From positions 62,001-126,000 of the forward strand of contig ML978143.1 of the NCBI GenBank assembly GCA_010015805.1: a stretch of DNA of 64,000 nucleotides. The letters run 5' to 3'. The notes beneath the pieces are model-generated. The model made no database searches and had not been told where the DNA came from. It saw only the letters and a list, made by a program, of their open reading frames with translations. A program made the position numbers and the translations under genes. This DNA comes from Rhizodiscina lignyota. Its lineage: Eukaryota > Ascomycota > Dothideomycetes > Aulographales > Rhizodiscinaceae. Shown one piece after another: positions 8,971-20,863 of the stretch; position 1 is the first letter of the stretch; each line of letters begins with the position of its first letter.

Positions 8971-11013
8971 TCATTGTTTCGTTTCTATCGTCGGGGCCTC
9001 TGTCATGTCTACATCGCCGCGGGTCATCGCCTGCAGCCAAAGAAAGTTGCGCACAATCGCTAAAGAAATCGTCAGTGTTATTTTTCTAGCTGGTAAAGTA
9101 GCCATCTTACCCTCAAAATGATCAAACCAGTAGATGCCAAGGCTTAATCCCAGCCTGTTCAGCTCTGCCAGGAAGAGACACCGTGTCCCAGGAACCTCTC
9201 CAGCAGCAGAGCCCGTCAATAGTCTAGATCGTTGTCAGAGTGCATCCAGAAAGCATTCAGGTCAACTTACACCCAAAGCAAAATGTATGGTATCTGTTTC
9301 CAGTCATGGATGTCTAAAGTGCTCATGATGTCGTACAATGCATCGACGTCCTCCCTGTTTCGCGGATCTTTGTGTGGAATGAGCCTCGAGCAGGCTCGAA
9401 TATGAATCATTGCAGCGAGTCTGCATGCCTGTCCGATCCTCACAACAACATCCGAATTTTCCATGTCTCTGTGGAGCCTTTGGAGCTTGGAAATTGCGCG
9501 ATCGCCGAATGTTACCAGCAAAAGTGTGTGGGGTGCGTGTGAATGGAAGTATAGTGTTTCTAGGGCGTAGAATGCCTCCTCAACCGCCGTCTTCAGTATT
9601 GGCGACTCGATGTTCCGAGCAATGGGACTCTTGCAAAAGAGCAGTGGCGAACAAGGATGGACAGGCATGTCCATGTCGCTGGGAAAGTGTCTTCGTAGTA
9701 TCGGAACCGCAGGGACTTCGGTGAGTAAGGGCCGTGTGCTTGTGCAAATAGCTGCCATGAAGTCCTGACTATGATGTGTTAATTTTCCGGCGCGAAGGGG
9801 CGGAATTTTTCATCGCACGTACAACAAGACTATAGGCCGGTACCGGCCTTTTTCGAGCGACTCTTGTCCGACCATTTCAGCCAAATGTCGTAGGCCTCGA
9901 AGGTGAATGCGAAGTTCAGCACTATTCCTATTGAATCCGTTCTAGGGTAATACTTTGTTAGTTAAGCCGGTCAGTCAGCAGGTGAATGGGGGCTTACCTC
10001 CACGCAGATAAGGCCTGCAACTCCGCCTAGAGTGTCAAACTTGACTGCTTCGTTTTTCTCCTGCAACCTCACGTTTATTCGCTTCAGAACTTGTTGTTTG
10101 CATCGGAAATGAAATTGGTGAGGCTGGCAATACCTTCCTTTCATGTAGGAAGTGAAGAAAAGCCAATCTGTGAAGAGAGTAATTTGCATTTCAGAACCGT
10201 CTCCATGAAGCCCGGTAAGACAGTACTCTGTGATTGGACTGACTGCTAAGTCTGGACTGACGTGATAGGTGAGGAGTTCGAGGACTACGATGTAAACAGA
10301 AGTTAGCCCGATCTTTGCAGCGTCCACCAACCCAGCTGGAGCGTGGGTGTGCAGGTAGAATATTCCGATTGGATGATGGCTTACATTGGCCATGCGCTTT
10401 CAGCAACATTTCGAAAACCGAGGGCGTAGTAAACGGTTTGACTGCAGAGTAAAAATTGTTCCGGATCGCAGTCAGGCCGGCGCTCGGTTGCAGAGTAGTA
10501 GGACCGGGTATGCTGTGGATCTCGTCGATGGCCTGCTCATAATCTTTTTGATACTGAGGATACTGTTCAAATGGACAGAGTAACTGCTCGCAGTTTGGAA
10601 TGTCGTCCGGAATGATCAAGGGGTTCGCCTCGGGCGCGACCATGAGAGGGTCCCAAACATGAGTGCCATCGATGTCCGACAGCTCAGGGAACCCAAAGGA
10701 GGAGATGAAATCATCAGGGCGACGGCCTGAACAGCGCTTGGGACTGTTCTGCAACTTTGCCTTGCTGTCACTTGGTGCAGGACTTCGTGACGGGCCGCGC
10801 GAGGATGCGGAGCGTGAAGATGCGGACTCTAGGCTGTTCTCAGCAACCTCACGATACACCGGTACAAAGGGAGGAAAAGTTACCAGCTTTATAAGCACCT
10901 GTCCGTTCTTTTCGTCTGAACTCTCTCATAACATGAGAGCGGACAAGCTTTCGAGACTCGGCATCCCGCTTGAAGGCCTCTGGGCCCGATCTATTGACGA
11001 AGGATAAATTTTG
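8971..11013 (-). CDS. Fungal transcription-factor-domain protein lacking a zinc cluster
   Basis: Multi-exon minus-strand gene. The ATG at 11013 opens MQNLSFVNRSGPEAFKRDAE followed by SRKLVRSHVMREFRRKERT. This N-terminal signature (VRSHVMxxFRRK) belongs to the common family of fungal proteins that keep the 'fungal-specific transcription factor' domain but have no Zn2Cys6 cluster. A likely first intron (GTGCTT...CCTAG, about 70 nt, ending near 10825) leads to a Ser/Arg-rich linker and the helical body (10825-10375), then exons around 10200-10010, 9930-9830, 9758-9267 and 9219-8971. Recognisable helical segments include the YxxGxxxxxINxRLQ-like stretch and a C-terminal RNREDVDALYD. The exact exon borders in 8971-10250 are approximate, and a disabled copy cannot be ruled out. 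Probable nuclear regulator, target unknown. Confidence 0.65.
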
Positions 11014-12429
11014 CATGTTGGTGGAAGATGGAAGACATTGCCAACCGCGAGGGACTCCTTTTTAGAGCGAATGCTCGTCTGGGAGCCCGTCACAATTTGA
11101 AGCTCTTGAGGACTATCGCCTCCAGAACGCTACGGATCGTCCATAGGACTATTGTTACGAAAGTGGAATAGAGCTTACTAAAAGGTAACTAAGCACCTGA
11201 ATGGTGGATAGAGGGCGCGAGGGTGGACTAGACGAGAAAAGGCATTGCTGGGCCTTGGCGCCTCGTGCCTGGAGGGAGAAGGGGCTAGGGCGACGCGCGC
11301 CCCTGGATCTCGAGGTTTATATTGCATCGAGCGCATGAGACGGGCCCGTTCGCCGTACGGCTGTCTTCTGGGCTGAGAGATGGCATCCGGCATCCCTCGG
11401 TGAAGCGAGTCGAGCTGGCGGCGTGGGAAGGACTGCGTTGCTTGTTGCAGTCTGGCACCAAGCCTGGCACGACTCTGCTTACGGAAGCCTGGCTGCAGCG
11501 CGCTGGGCGCACAAGGCGAATCACCGCGCGTGAGCTCGCACGGCACTGGGCACCATGCCGAACGCTGCTCGAGTCGCTGGTGGTCGGGATGGGGTGTCGA
11601 AGGTTTAAGCTTAAGTTAGGCCTGCGACGTCTGGAGGCGAGCCACTCGATTGGCGTGCTGCGTCGCGGCGCCAGGGGCGGGAATAACGGCTGAGAGGCCA
11701 AGGCAGCGCTCTGGCATATGCAACTGTAGGGCCTCAGCCAGAGATGTGAGGGAGATACTTAACGTTCACCGCTCGCCTGCGTCGCGAACTCGGCCCAGTG
11801 TCGGGCGAGACAGCACGGCGGGATCGTATACGTACTTCAAGCGCCCATCACCCTCTCGCAGCACAATCGGATGGCGACCTGAGGCAAGAATACGAGCTCA
11901 CCATATCAGGATTCACGCTCGAGCTCTGCTGCAGAGCGCTGTGCAGCGATGCCTTGCTGCCTTGCTCGCGCTTAGCCGCCACATCTCTCCAAGTGGTTGG
12001 CCACGGCCGGGTGTGCATATCAAATCACAAATCACCGATGTCGACTTCTCAAACGATCGCGGCGCCGCACCTGATCGACTACATGAGCTGCGAAACGACG
12101 CATTGCTAAACGCATTGCTAAACTGTTGCTATCAATGGAAGCGTTGCTGACAAGACCTATTCCACGGACCACGGAGATGATTCGACGTCGGCAAACGGGT
12201 GTACCAGTGCCTTGGCAGAGGCCAGACGGCAGCACGCCGGGTAGAGGAATAGCCAGGAGGCGGCACTGATGCCACGGAACTGATCCCGTGCCAGAGGGGA
12301 CGCATCGTTACGCGTGAGCTGCTCGCAGTGCCCCTTCTCAGTGTCCTTAGGTGGTACGAAGAGGCTTTGCTTCCTCGATGACTCCAATATCCACACCAGC
12401 GTCAGGCGTTCTTTCCATTCACCATCGAG
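11014..12429. other. GC-rich gene-poor region
   Basis: Overlapping long frames occur on both strands between 11178 and 12150 only because the sequence is GC-rich; none encodes a recognisable product. Confidence 0.45.
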
Positions 12430-15277
12430 TTGCTCCTTCTTCGTTTCTCTGCAGCAACATGGCTTCGTGCCAGCCTTCTTTCTCGCTGCCTTCTTCAACA
12501 TGGACTCTCAACTTCCTCAAGCTGTATTCATGTCACTTTCAGTGCCCGGGAACAAGTCCTCGGACCCTTCTTTGGCGGCACTATCAGAATGGCGATGACC
12601 GCGCCCTATTCCAATGCCATGAGAATCGGTACGTTGTCCTTTCCGCACTCCACTGGCCGGCACAAGCGAATGTTGCTCCGCCTCACAAACCATCTTGAAA
12701 CCATTTCCCAGAAGCAAGGCTTGTTACAAGTATTTCAGTGCATTGCACGGCTTCTGCCTGGAGCCCGAGAATTTGTATTCCTCTTGTTCCGCCTTGGTGC
12801 TGACATCACAAAGGACAGGGCTTCAACTCATATACTCAGGAGATCCGGATTGAAGGAGCTGTGAAAATCAAACAGTCTTCTCCAATTTCAGCACAACGAT
12901 ATGCGGCACACTGGAAGGCCCTGCCAGCAGCTTCAACGAACCAAATGATGCGCAGCAGAAGCGCCCAGCAGCTGAGTTTGGAGAAAATCAAGGTGATAGG
13001 TTACCAGGCTTTCAGAATGCATCTCTCGTGGCAGGAGCCAGCATTGCGTTCAATCCGCAGTCCGCTCCAAGTTCTTTGCTGCCTTTCACACTGCCATGTG
13101 GACCAGTGACGTGCGGCAGCCAATCTGTGACATACTCGACCCGAGCAATCGACAACCTCAGCGAGGTCATGGATGCGCTTAATATTTCTGCTGCAGCATC
13201 AATCAAATATGGAACGATTCATGGCAATGCCAGCGCTGCATTTGTCAACGAAGGCAAAGTGCTCGAGAGCCAGCTGAATTACGTCGTGAGCGTCAAAGTC
13301 AACAATGCTGGAAAGGATGAGTCCGAATCCTTGGAGTTTGTGCCGATCGATGGACTCCCTGCAGGGAGATTTACTGAAGTGTACGGCGATTGCTTCATTT
13401 CGGGCTTTCTCAAGGGTGGAGAGTTCAGTGCAGTTATATCCATCTCAGTGCATGACAAGAGCAAACTCAGTCGTGTAAAGCAAGCGCTGGACGTTCAACT
13501 CGCAGTTGGCCCTTCTCTAGTATCGGTTGGGGGGAGAGAGTCATTCGAAAAGGACAACCAGGAGCTGCTCGAGGGCACAGAGATTACCATATCAGTCAAT
13601 TGGATTGGCGGGGGAGAGATCAAGAAGCCAGAGGTACCATGGACTATACCAACTGTCGTTTCCGTTGCCAATACTTTTCCATCAATGGTTGCTCGCTGCT
13701 CGGCAAGGACGACAGCGATCCTCATGTCGTATACAGCTCTCAAATCCTTCCAAATCTAGAGGTGGAAGATGGCTGGAAATGATCCAGATTCGGAGTGGGC
13801 GAGGCGCAGTCTTATCTTGAATTATGCACCGTGTGCACTATATACTGCCGATCTATTCGATGCTATGATGGTATACAAGAGACTTTGGAAGAAGATTGGC
13901 TACAGTAACACGCTAGACCACAGCAGTCTTGTCTGAATTGCACTGACTGTCAACACAGTTCTATCTGACACGTCGAAATGGAGAGTTCGGGAGCATGCAA
14001 ATGTGACACCCAATCCTCCGGCAAACCATACGACCGGGCATAAGGAAGGTTTCCTCGCACTCTATGCAGCCACAGAAGACCATGAGACCGTAAGAAAGCG
14101 AGATTCTGGTGTCCCTGATGCCGCTGTTCCAGAGGTGTCTCAAGAGTCTTCAGAAGCACATACTGCGCCTCCCAGAAGCCTTTCCAAAGCCGAGACCTTC
14201 CACGTGAGTGACAGTCTTCCGGGCTGGGCGCTCGATGTTCTCAACAACGAGCGCACTCCGATCACTCTTGACTCACTCGACCTCAATGAAGCTCGCCTTG
14301 CATGTCGCGAGGCCATGACGCTTATCACGGAGGAAGCCTCTCGTCTGGTTAATCACCCGGAACTCGCCTACGCCGACTACGATTCGAAGACAAAGCAAAC
14401 GCGTATGAAGCGACCAATCTATCCATACCCGGAGATCCTTCGCAATCGCCTACCCACATTCATACGCAATGACGTTGCGGAAGATGCATTTGCTCACGAC
14501 GCCGCGGCCGCTCTGACGAAAACATACGCGCACAACAACGATCTGTTCTGCCACATTGTCGGCGACGCTCCGAATCCCGACCGCAAGTACCGGCCATTTA
14601 CATCTCTCGAGCTCAGCGAGAAGCATGACAACAACCATGTCACGGCCATCAGCATACACGGCCATCATCATCACCATCTCTCACCAAGTCGCTTTTCCAA
14701 GACCGCCCAGGACGCCATTGGCGTTCTTGGCTTCAGATTCCTCCGCGACGAGACCAACGGCCGAGAACGCCAAGCCGATCGCTGCACAGAGCACTACGGA
14801 ACGCCCTCTTACGATCGGAAGTCAGTAAAAAGCCTTGAGCTATACAAGTCAGGGAACGTGAATGCGCCAATGCCCTTAGCGTCGGCCGCCAAACAGCAGG
14901 GGCAGGCGGTTCGCTCATTGTTGACTAATCTTCCAGCAGCTGACAGCGCGCCTAAGACGCGTGCATCGCTACCAGGGGCAGGGCAGCCGGATGTGAGTAT
15001 CACTCGCATCGACATCAGCTACGTGCCTGGTTCGGGGCGCATTGCTGGTATCGTGTTCTACGACGTGTTCAATGGTGCTGCTGCGGAAAGGCTGGCATGG
15101 CGGCAGTGGGGTATGGCAGGGAATGAACCGCATGCTCTGGTTACAGTGAAGCAGAGTGCACCCGGAGTGGCCGCAGATGGACGCTCGTGGAGGTTTGTTG
15201 GCATGGCGGGCGACTGGGACCACTCGATCTGGGGAGACGTGTTGGCGCGGGTGAGCGGGGTGTGGAGGAAGGTGTAG
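12430..15277 (+). pseudogene. Broken gene of a large fungal perforin-like (MACPF-like) family
   Basis: Several consecutive plus-strand segments read as one protein: 12430-12628 (ending YSNAMRIG), then after a GTACGT...AAAG intron 12814-12890 (QGFNSYTQEIRIEGAV), 12892-13759, 13760-13886, and 13941-15277 after a GTAACA...ACACAG intron of 54 nt. The central part (ASIKYGTIHGNASAAFVNEG..., a VYGDCFISGFLKGGEFSAV core, an ISVNWIGGGEIK stretch) resembles conserved mould proteins I associate with a MACPF-like fold; that label is tentative. The last 420 codons are Asp/His-rich and lack a domain I know. Lesions: a TAG stop at 13757-13759 sits inside an otherwise continuous frame between ALKSFQI and RWKMAGNDPDSEW, and the frame changes between about 12862 and 12892. 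The true N-terminus is unresolved. Alternatives are an undetected intron or sequence error. Confidence 0.5.
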
Positions 15278-16465
15278 AGAAAGCATTGCCGCTCGTTGAA
15301 GAGGAGTGAACAGTGCATATGGCCTCTGCAGACACGAAATACATTTCAATTGTGTTGCTGTTGGTGTGCACTCGAGTCTCGCTCACGCTGAAGTGTCAGG
15401 GCTGATCGAACATTGGCCGTCGCTCGGATGTTTCCGACTGACATCAATGTTTATGTCACTACCCTTGGAGATCAATGTATTGCAGCTGGCGCGCGAAGCG
15501 CTCCTGGTACCTGAGCGGAAGCATAAGGGCATCTTCTAAGCAGCCTTCTAGCTCCTGCCTCTCATGTGCGGCTGGCTGCAATGACGCTTCGGTGCATGTT
15601 CTGCTCAAGCTTCGCTTGCATTAGCCTCTTGCGCTGGAGGGGAGATTAAGGTTGCTGTGGAACAGCGCGACGTTAACAGCCAGCTTCTCACGCATTACCC
15701 GCGCTCTGTCCTTGGCCTTTCGTGCCCCAGCCGGGATGGAGGCTGTCTCTCGTCACTGTCTTCCTTTCCCCTTCCGGCTAATGCAGCCCTACGGCCACGC
15801 ATTGGCCAGAATGGTGTCTGGCGCAGATCTCGAGGCCGCGAGCTCCGCAGCATCCCACGGCGCGCTCTCAGCCCTCCAACCTACAAAGCACCCTATCTTC
15901 CGTGGCCTGCGCTCTCGCTATCGCGTCCCTTCACGACAGCTGTCCAGAGGCCATCGTCAACGTCGCACAAGCAGCGTCGGCCAAGCGCGCGCGCCACGCA
16001 ACCGCCTCGCAGCCGGCATTCGTCCGCTCGCATCGGCCTAGCTAGTTCAGGTCTTTGTATGAGCAATATTAAAGGCCTTGCAACTCCCTTCGCTCGTTCA
16101 CACTCGATCGGGCGTCGTCAGAATAAGCATCACCTCCCCCGCGGTATCGCGCCCAGCAGGATAGCATCCCACCTCATTACGAAAGCCAGCGCCGGCTGAA
16201 TCATACGACCAAGCTATTTGTCACCGCCTGCCTCTGTTAAGATATTGCTGGAGCGCCCATCAGACAGCGGCCGTGCGTGTGCTGCCGCTTTACCACTCAC
16301 CACCACACCCCTCTGCTAGCTGGCTGAGAGGCTAGTACCAAGTACCGACCTGCCGGAAGCTTGGTCTGGCCTACTGCCGCATAAGCCTGCTCTTTGTTCG
16401 TCTGGGGAACGTCGGTGCAAAGCTGCCTACCGAATCATCGCCCCTCCCAACATCGTGAGACAGCG
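15278..16465. other. Intergenic region with promoter and 5' UTR of the WBP2-like gene
   Basis: No gene supported. CT-rich blocks near 16300-16460 precede the ATG at 16466. Plus-strand open frames at 15652-16199 are Arg/Ser/Pro-rich in a way typical of random GC-rich reading. Confidence 0.45.
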
Positions 16466-17662
16466 ATGTCGATAAAGTAAGTTGCTGCCCAGCCCTCTGA
16501 TCCTTTGCTGGAACCCTGCACCTTTGCGCTGTGCGCTGCGCGCTGCACCTATTCTCAAATCCCCATGGTCTATTCCTATCTTCTGGGAAGCTGAACGGCT
16601 TCAATTCCGCCTCGATACCGCGAAACCCCAAATCGCATCCGGCTTCCTCTTCCACCCCCTCGAATGCGTCAAACCTTAAGCAACACCTCCGTCGGGATTT
16701 CCGAATTTCTTCCCTTTCTATTCTTACGATTCTCGCAACATTACGCTAACAGGGAATGACTACAGTTGGGTAATGCTCTCCGAGACGGAGGGCTTCACCC
16801 CTCTGCCCGGCGAGCAGCGCCTCTACACCTCCCCACCACGCACCGCACTCTCGCTCTCGTCGGTCAATAAATATCCCGGGAAGGAGCCCTTCTCGATACA
16901 AAGTGGCGGAGGCTGCGTGCATCTCACAAATAGAAGAGTGCGTCCTCCCCGCGGACATGTCAGCCAAGAGCTATAAGATAAGAGCGACAATCCCACTGAC
17001 AGAGTGAGGAATCGCAGATAGTCTACCTGCCGGCCTCGCCCACGCCACAGCTCCAGTCCTTCGCCGCGCCCCTCCTCCACCTGCACGACACGCACGTCAC
17101 CGCGCCTTTTTTCGGGCCCAATGTCTGGACCTCCGTGCTGCAGCCCGTGCCCGGCGGCGGCATCCCGCCACACGTGCACGCCGTCGAGCTGAAGATGACA
17201 TTCAAGGACGGCGGCGCGTTCGACTTCCACACCAAGTTTGAGCGGATAAAGGAGCGGCTCATGCAGGCGGTCGACGTGGCGCGGGAGAGCGGGCAGCCTG
17301 CGAATGAAGGGGCCAGCGGAGGTGGAAGAGGTGGCGGAGCCGATTTGAACGGCGTGAACCTGGATAATGTAAATCTGGAAGAACTGCCGGCATATTCGGA
17401 GAGCGGGCAGTCGATACCGGTACCGGTGGAACCTTCAGGGGTGGCCGACCCGCACGCCCAGACGGCGATGGGATCGGCTATGGCGGCGGCAAACGGAGCG
17501 TCGAGCTCAACGGCTACGAACAGTCCCCATCAGGAGGTCTTCACGCCGCCGGTGGAGCCTCCGCCAGATTACGAGACTGCGCATAGAGGTAGCATCGTTG
17601 CCGAGCTGGAAAGGAGGCTGAGGAGCGGGGAGATGGAGGAGGAAGATGATGATCGCCAGTGA
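16466..17662 (+). CDS. WBP2/GRAM-like protein with PPxY motif
   Basis: Three exons: a micro-exon 16466-16476 (ATGTCGATAAA), 16766-16937 and 17018-17662; introns of 289 and 80 nt with GTAAGT...CTACAG and GTGCGT...CGCAG. Product 275 aa, beginning MSINWVMLSETEGFTPLPGE. Residues about 5-120 form a GRAM/PH-like domain (LSSVNKYPGKEPFSIQSGGG, HLTNRR-IVYLPATP, TAPFFGPNVW). The C-terminal half is low in complexity and carries LPAY and PPPDY, the latter a WW-domain-binding PPxY motif. The tail is acidic (EMEEEDDDRQ). It matches WW-domain-binding protein 2 and the fission-yeast stress-induced UPF0664 family. PPxY partners are typically Nedd4/Rsp5-type ubiquitin ligases; this link is family knowledge, not shown here. 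The tiny first exon is required to give the conserved MSxNWVML start. Confidence 0.88.
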
Positions 17663-18995
17663 GCGTTTGCCCGACTTGGAACGATCGTGATTGTGATTTG
17701 ATGAACCTTCACCTTTTTTTTAATAGAAGAGCGAGCATAGCGGACTTTCATGGATGGGATTGGAGTTGGGTAAAAGGCCTTTACGGCGTACACGAGATAT
17801 GAAATGCATGACCCTCGAAGGCTGGGTTTTAATGATTCTGTTGACGTTCAAATCCATGTCTGATTTCTCTGAGCTTAGTAATACTTATGTTTCAGGACAG
17901 GCCAAATACGAGACGAAGTCATTGGAAGTTTAAGGCTGGGACGAGCTGGTTTCTGCCACGCCTGAATTCGCTACCGCCAATCAGTTCAGGTGCGAGAAGA
18001 GCTTCTGCAGGTTTTACGAGTTCAGGAACAAGGGCATAGGGAAGAGCATGTGGCTGTCTGTACATCTTGACCGACACCATCCCAGGAACATTCTGACTAA
18101 CAGCCACAGGCTAAGTATATATGGAAGTCATACGATGCTCAAGGAAGGAAGGTAGGTGACTTCTGCCGCATTTCCACTTGTTCCTCTGGAGCTGGACCAA
18201 TTGAAGCAAGAAGGAAAGCGCATGGGATATACTCCGTATACGACGTCGACACCTGATAATGGCGACGAACGTTCAATAGTGCATATGTGGGTCTCAGACG
18301 CACGGCAGCACGATTCAAGCGACCTATTTTCAGGAACAGCCTAGGCAGCATCCATGCTCGACATGGGCCGAGTGTAAGGCTAAGCCATCCAATGGCCACG
18401 GAGGAGGAGAGCTGGCTTCGGCTATGATTGCATGTGATACTGCGGGCTGGTTCAACCGGGAGGTGTGCTTCTGCACAGTGCAAGGTATATGATATCTAGA
18501 GCGAGGCTCTGAAAGGGTGCACGTGAGAGACAATACATTTCAAGCAACACTACTTTGAGGGCTGCCTGAACGATTGCAGTGTTTGACAAAGGCTAAGTGT
18601 AAGTCGAAGCCAATGAATGCTCGAGGCGAGAGCAAGGTAGCTTCTGCCGTCATTGCACTCGTTGCTGTGACAAGTTTGGGGGCCAGAGATGCCTCTGCAG
18701 AGTTTGTGAAACTAGATATACAGGAGCTGAAATGCATGCGTAAGACTATGTACGTTTCCAGAGCGTTATTTCGGGACTGGTAGAACTGACAGTCTCGAAG
18801 CTGACGAGATAGCACAAGCTCAAGAAACTCAAGCTGGTGCAGGAGCACCGAATTTTGCTCATCAGCGCAGGTGAGAGCGCCGCTGAAGTCTTGATCTGAT
18901 ATGATGTAGACAGCGTTTATCCAGAAGGCGGGGCTTCGCTGAACTTGGTCTGTGTTGATGGAGAACCTTGCGCAATATGGCTGTTCGATGTGTCG
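17663..18995. repeat. Gene-poor region with faint diverged tandem similarity
   Basis: No gene supported. Three blocks at about 17940-18110, 18330-18530 and 18560-18850 share scattered motifs: a GGCTAAG core at about 18108, 18379 and 18592, and GAGAGC...CTTCTGCCG-like stretches. They give similar minus-strand peptides (KPAEALLAPEL / TNSAEASLAPKL; IIAEASSPPPWPLDGLALHSA / MTAEATLLSPRAFIGFDLHLA). This looks like an old, decayed tandem duplication of about 250 bp. Identity cannot be measured by eye, so the call is weak. Confidence 0.3.
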
Positions 18996-20863
18996 TCACT
19001 TTGATGCAGCCTTCTTTCGCCATCCTCGAGCTCTGCTTGCAGCCACTTGCTCCATCAGCGATACGGCTTTTACACCCTTGCCTTGAAATTTAAGCGTACA
19101 TTTAAGCGTACATGCAAGATTGCTCGAATGCTCCGCTCCAAGTATCCTCTTTTCAGTCTCGATTACCTGTACCTCTAGCTGTTCTGCCTCCTCCAATCTT
19201 CCTTGGTGCAAATATACTGGTGCTAGGTTGTTTATACTTATTAGCGTGTCAGGATGCTCAGTACCGAGTAACCTTTTGCGAGTCTCTAAAACTTGTACTG
19301 CTTGCTCTTCTGCCTCCTTCAATCTTTCTTCATGCCAATATACCGATACTAGGTTGTTTGTACTTACTAGTGTGTTAGGATGCTCTGCATCGAGCACCCT
19401 TTTACAAGTCTCCAGAACTTATGCCGCTAGTTCTTCTTCTTCCTTCAATCTTCCTTGATTATAATATACCGATATTAGATTGTTTATACTTATTAGAGTA
19501 TCGGGATGCTCTATACCGAGCACCCTTTTACGAGTCTCTAGAACTTATACAACTAGCTCTTCTGCCTCCTTCAATCTTCCTTGATCCCAATATACCGATG
19601 CTGGGTTGTTTATACTCGTCAGCGTGTCAGGATGCTCTGTGCCGAGCACTTATTAGCTTCAACTGGTTTCATATTCTAAGCAAAGTTCTCGATATACACA
19701 CTTTGCTTGAGTACCAAATTCTGGATGCAGTCTCGAATCCGAAGCTTTTGTGAAATATGGACGAGATACGCTTCTGTGACGGCCCATTGCGCCTCTCCTC
19801 ATGTATTCATCCAGTCCAATATCCTGTAAGCCTTGCTCTACATTGAAGCGGAAATACCGCTTCTCGTCGAAATGCTTCGCCGATCTTGCTATGAATCTCT
19901 TCTCCGTGTTCTCGCTCTCAGTGGCGATCTGCACTACTGTCTGACTGAGGAATTTGGTCACGCTATCTTCGAATGCTTTCTTCGCTGGATTTCGTGTCCC
20001 AATCGACACAAAGACAAAGCACTTGACCAGAGGCTTTAACTCCTTCAAGTCCCCAGTCTGCGAGCACCAGACGTTTGATGCCTCCCCTTCCACATCTACA
20101 GGATTGTTTGCGCCAAGCCCGCCATCCGCAAACGAGCGATCCCCAATGCTAACCGGATTGAAGAAAGTCGTTGCAGCGGACGTGGCCATATGTAGCAGCC
20201 TGGCATACCGTTGCTGGGAGGTCGGGTTCATCACATAGACTGTAGCTTCGGAGACGGATAATATCCTTCGTATCTTGATCCGCAGTACAGACGAAGCTAT
20301 GGCCATTAGCTAAGGAGCATTGCGCCGACAGGAATCTTACGTTCTGCAACCGCGCTCTGTATCGTCGTTGAGCAGTGCAGTCGGTGGCGATGAAGAGCTC
20401 TTCTCTACCACCATTTTTACTGCGCTTTCCAGCTTCGCTGAGCTGAATCGCGCCTTGATTTTCCCGTCATTGTTAAAGGGAGCTTGCTTTGCTTCTTGCT
20501 AAATATCTTTCTGCGAGTTCGCTGTACGCATCAATACACTTGTCAACGTCCATCTCGAGCCGGCCGACCATGATTGCAATAAGTCTTTACAGGTAAGTAG
20601 CGGTCGGCATCTACGGGAGGTGATGATTCTGCTCACCCGCCAGTGCTAGTTCCTCCAATGTGGTCAAACACCTCGCATGGCTTCACTACGGGTCGTCCGT
20701 CTTTACTTCGTTCGTGGTTCAGCCGATCTATGATGCTCTTCAAGATGTACAGCGCCGACAGCCCTCGGACCCCACCACCATCGAGAGACAGCAGACAGAG
20801 CCCTGTGCTATCCAGAGGATTTGGCTCCCTATTAGGCTCAGTGGCCTCTCTGGCCCGCTCCAT
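18996..20863 (-). pseudogene. Broken patatin-TPR (NLR-like) gene
   Basis: The ATG at 20863 opens a patatin phospholipase domain: LLSLDGGGVRG (oxyanion loop) and GGTSTGG, the GxSxG nucleophile elbow. It continues in pieces (LIAIMVGRLEMDVDKCIDAY; RGCRTFVCTADQDTKDI across a GTAAGA...CATAG intron near 20295-20340; SFADGGLGANNPV with the catalytic Asp of the DGG/DGA motif). Frameshifts lie near 20470-20490, 20190 and 19780-19800. The patatin part then joins directly, with no NB-ARC domain, to at least four kinesin-light-chain-type TPR repeats of 42 aa (126 nt; EHPDTLxSxNNLxxVYxxQGRLxEAE). In two adjacent repeats the same Gln codon is TAA (19545-19547 and 19419-19421), while the next repeat keeps CAA (19293-19295). 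Patatin-NACHT/NB-TPR proteins are fungal NLR-like immune or incompatibility factors; this copy is dead and probably deleted internally. Confidence 0.85.
19110..19660 (-). repeat. Tandem 126-nt TPR-coding repeats
   Basis: At least four consecutive units of 126 nt (42 codons), recognisable on the plus strand by the recurring blocks TTGTTTATACTTATTAG, GGATGCTC and CTTCAATCTTCCTTGAT-like. Units are similar but not identical. The repeat is the DNA form of the TPR array of the broken patatin-TPR gene. Confidence 0.85.

Noticed and set aside
11178-12150. Long overlapping ORFs on both strands
   Set aside because: GC-rich DNA lacks stop codons; the peptides are Arg/Ala/Pro-rich without recognisable features.
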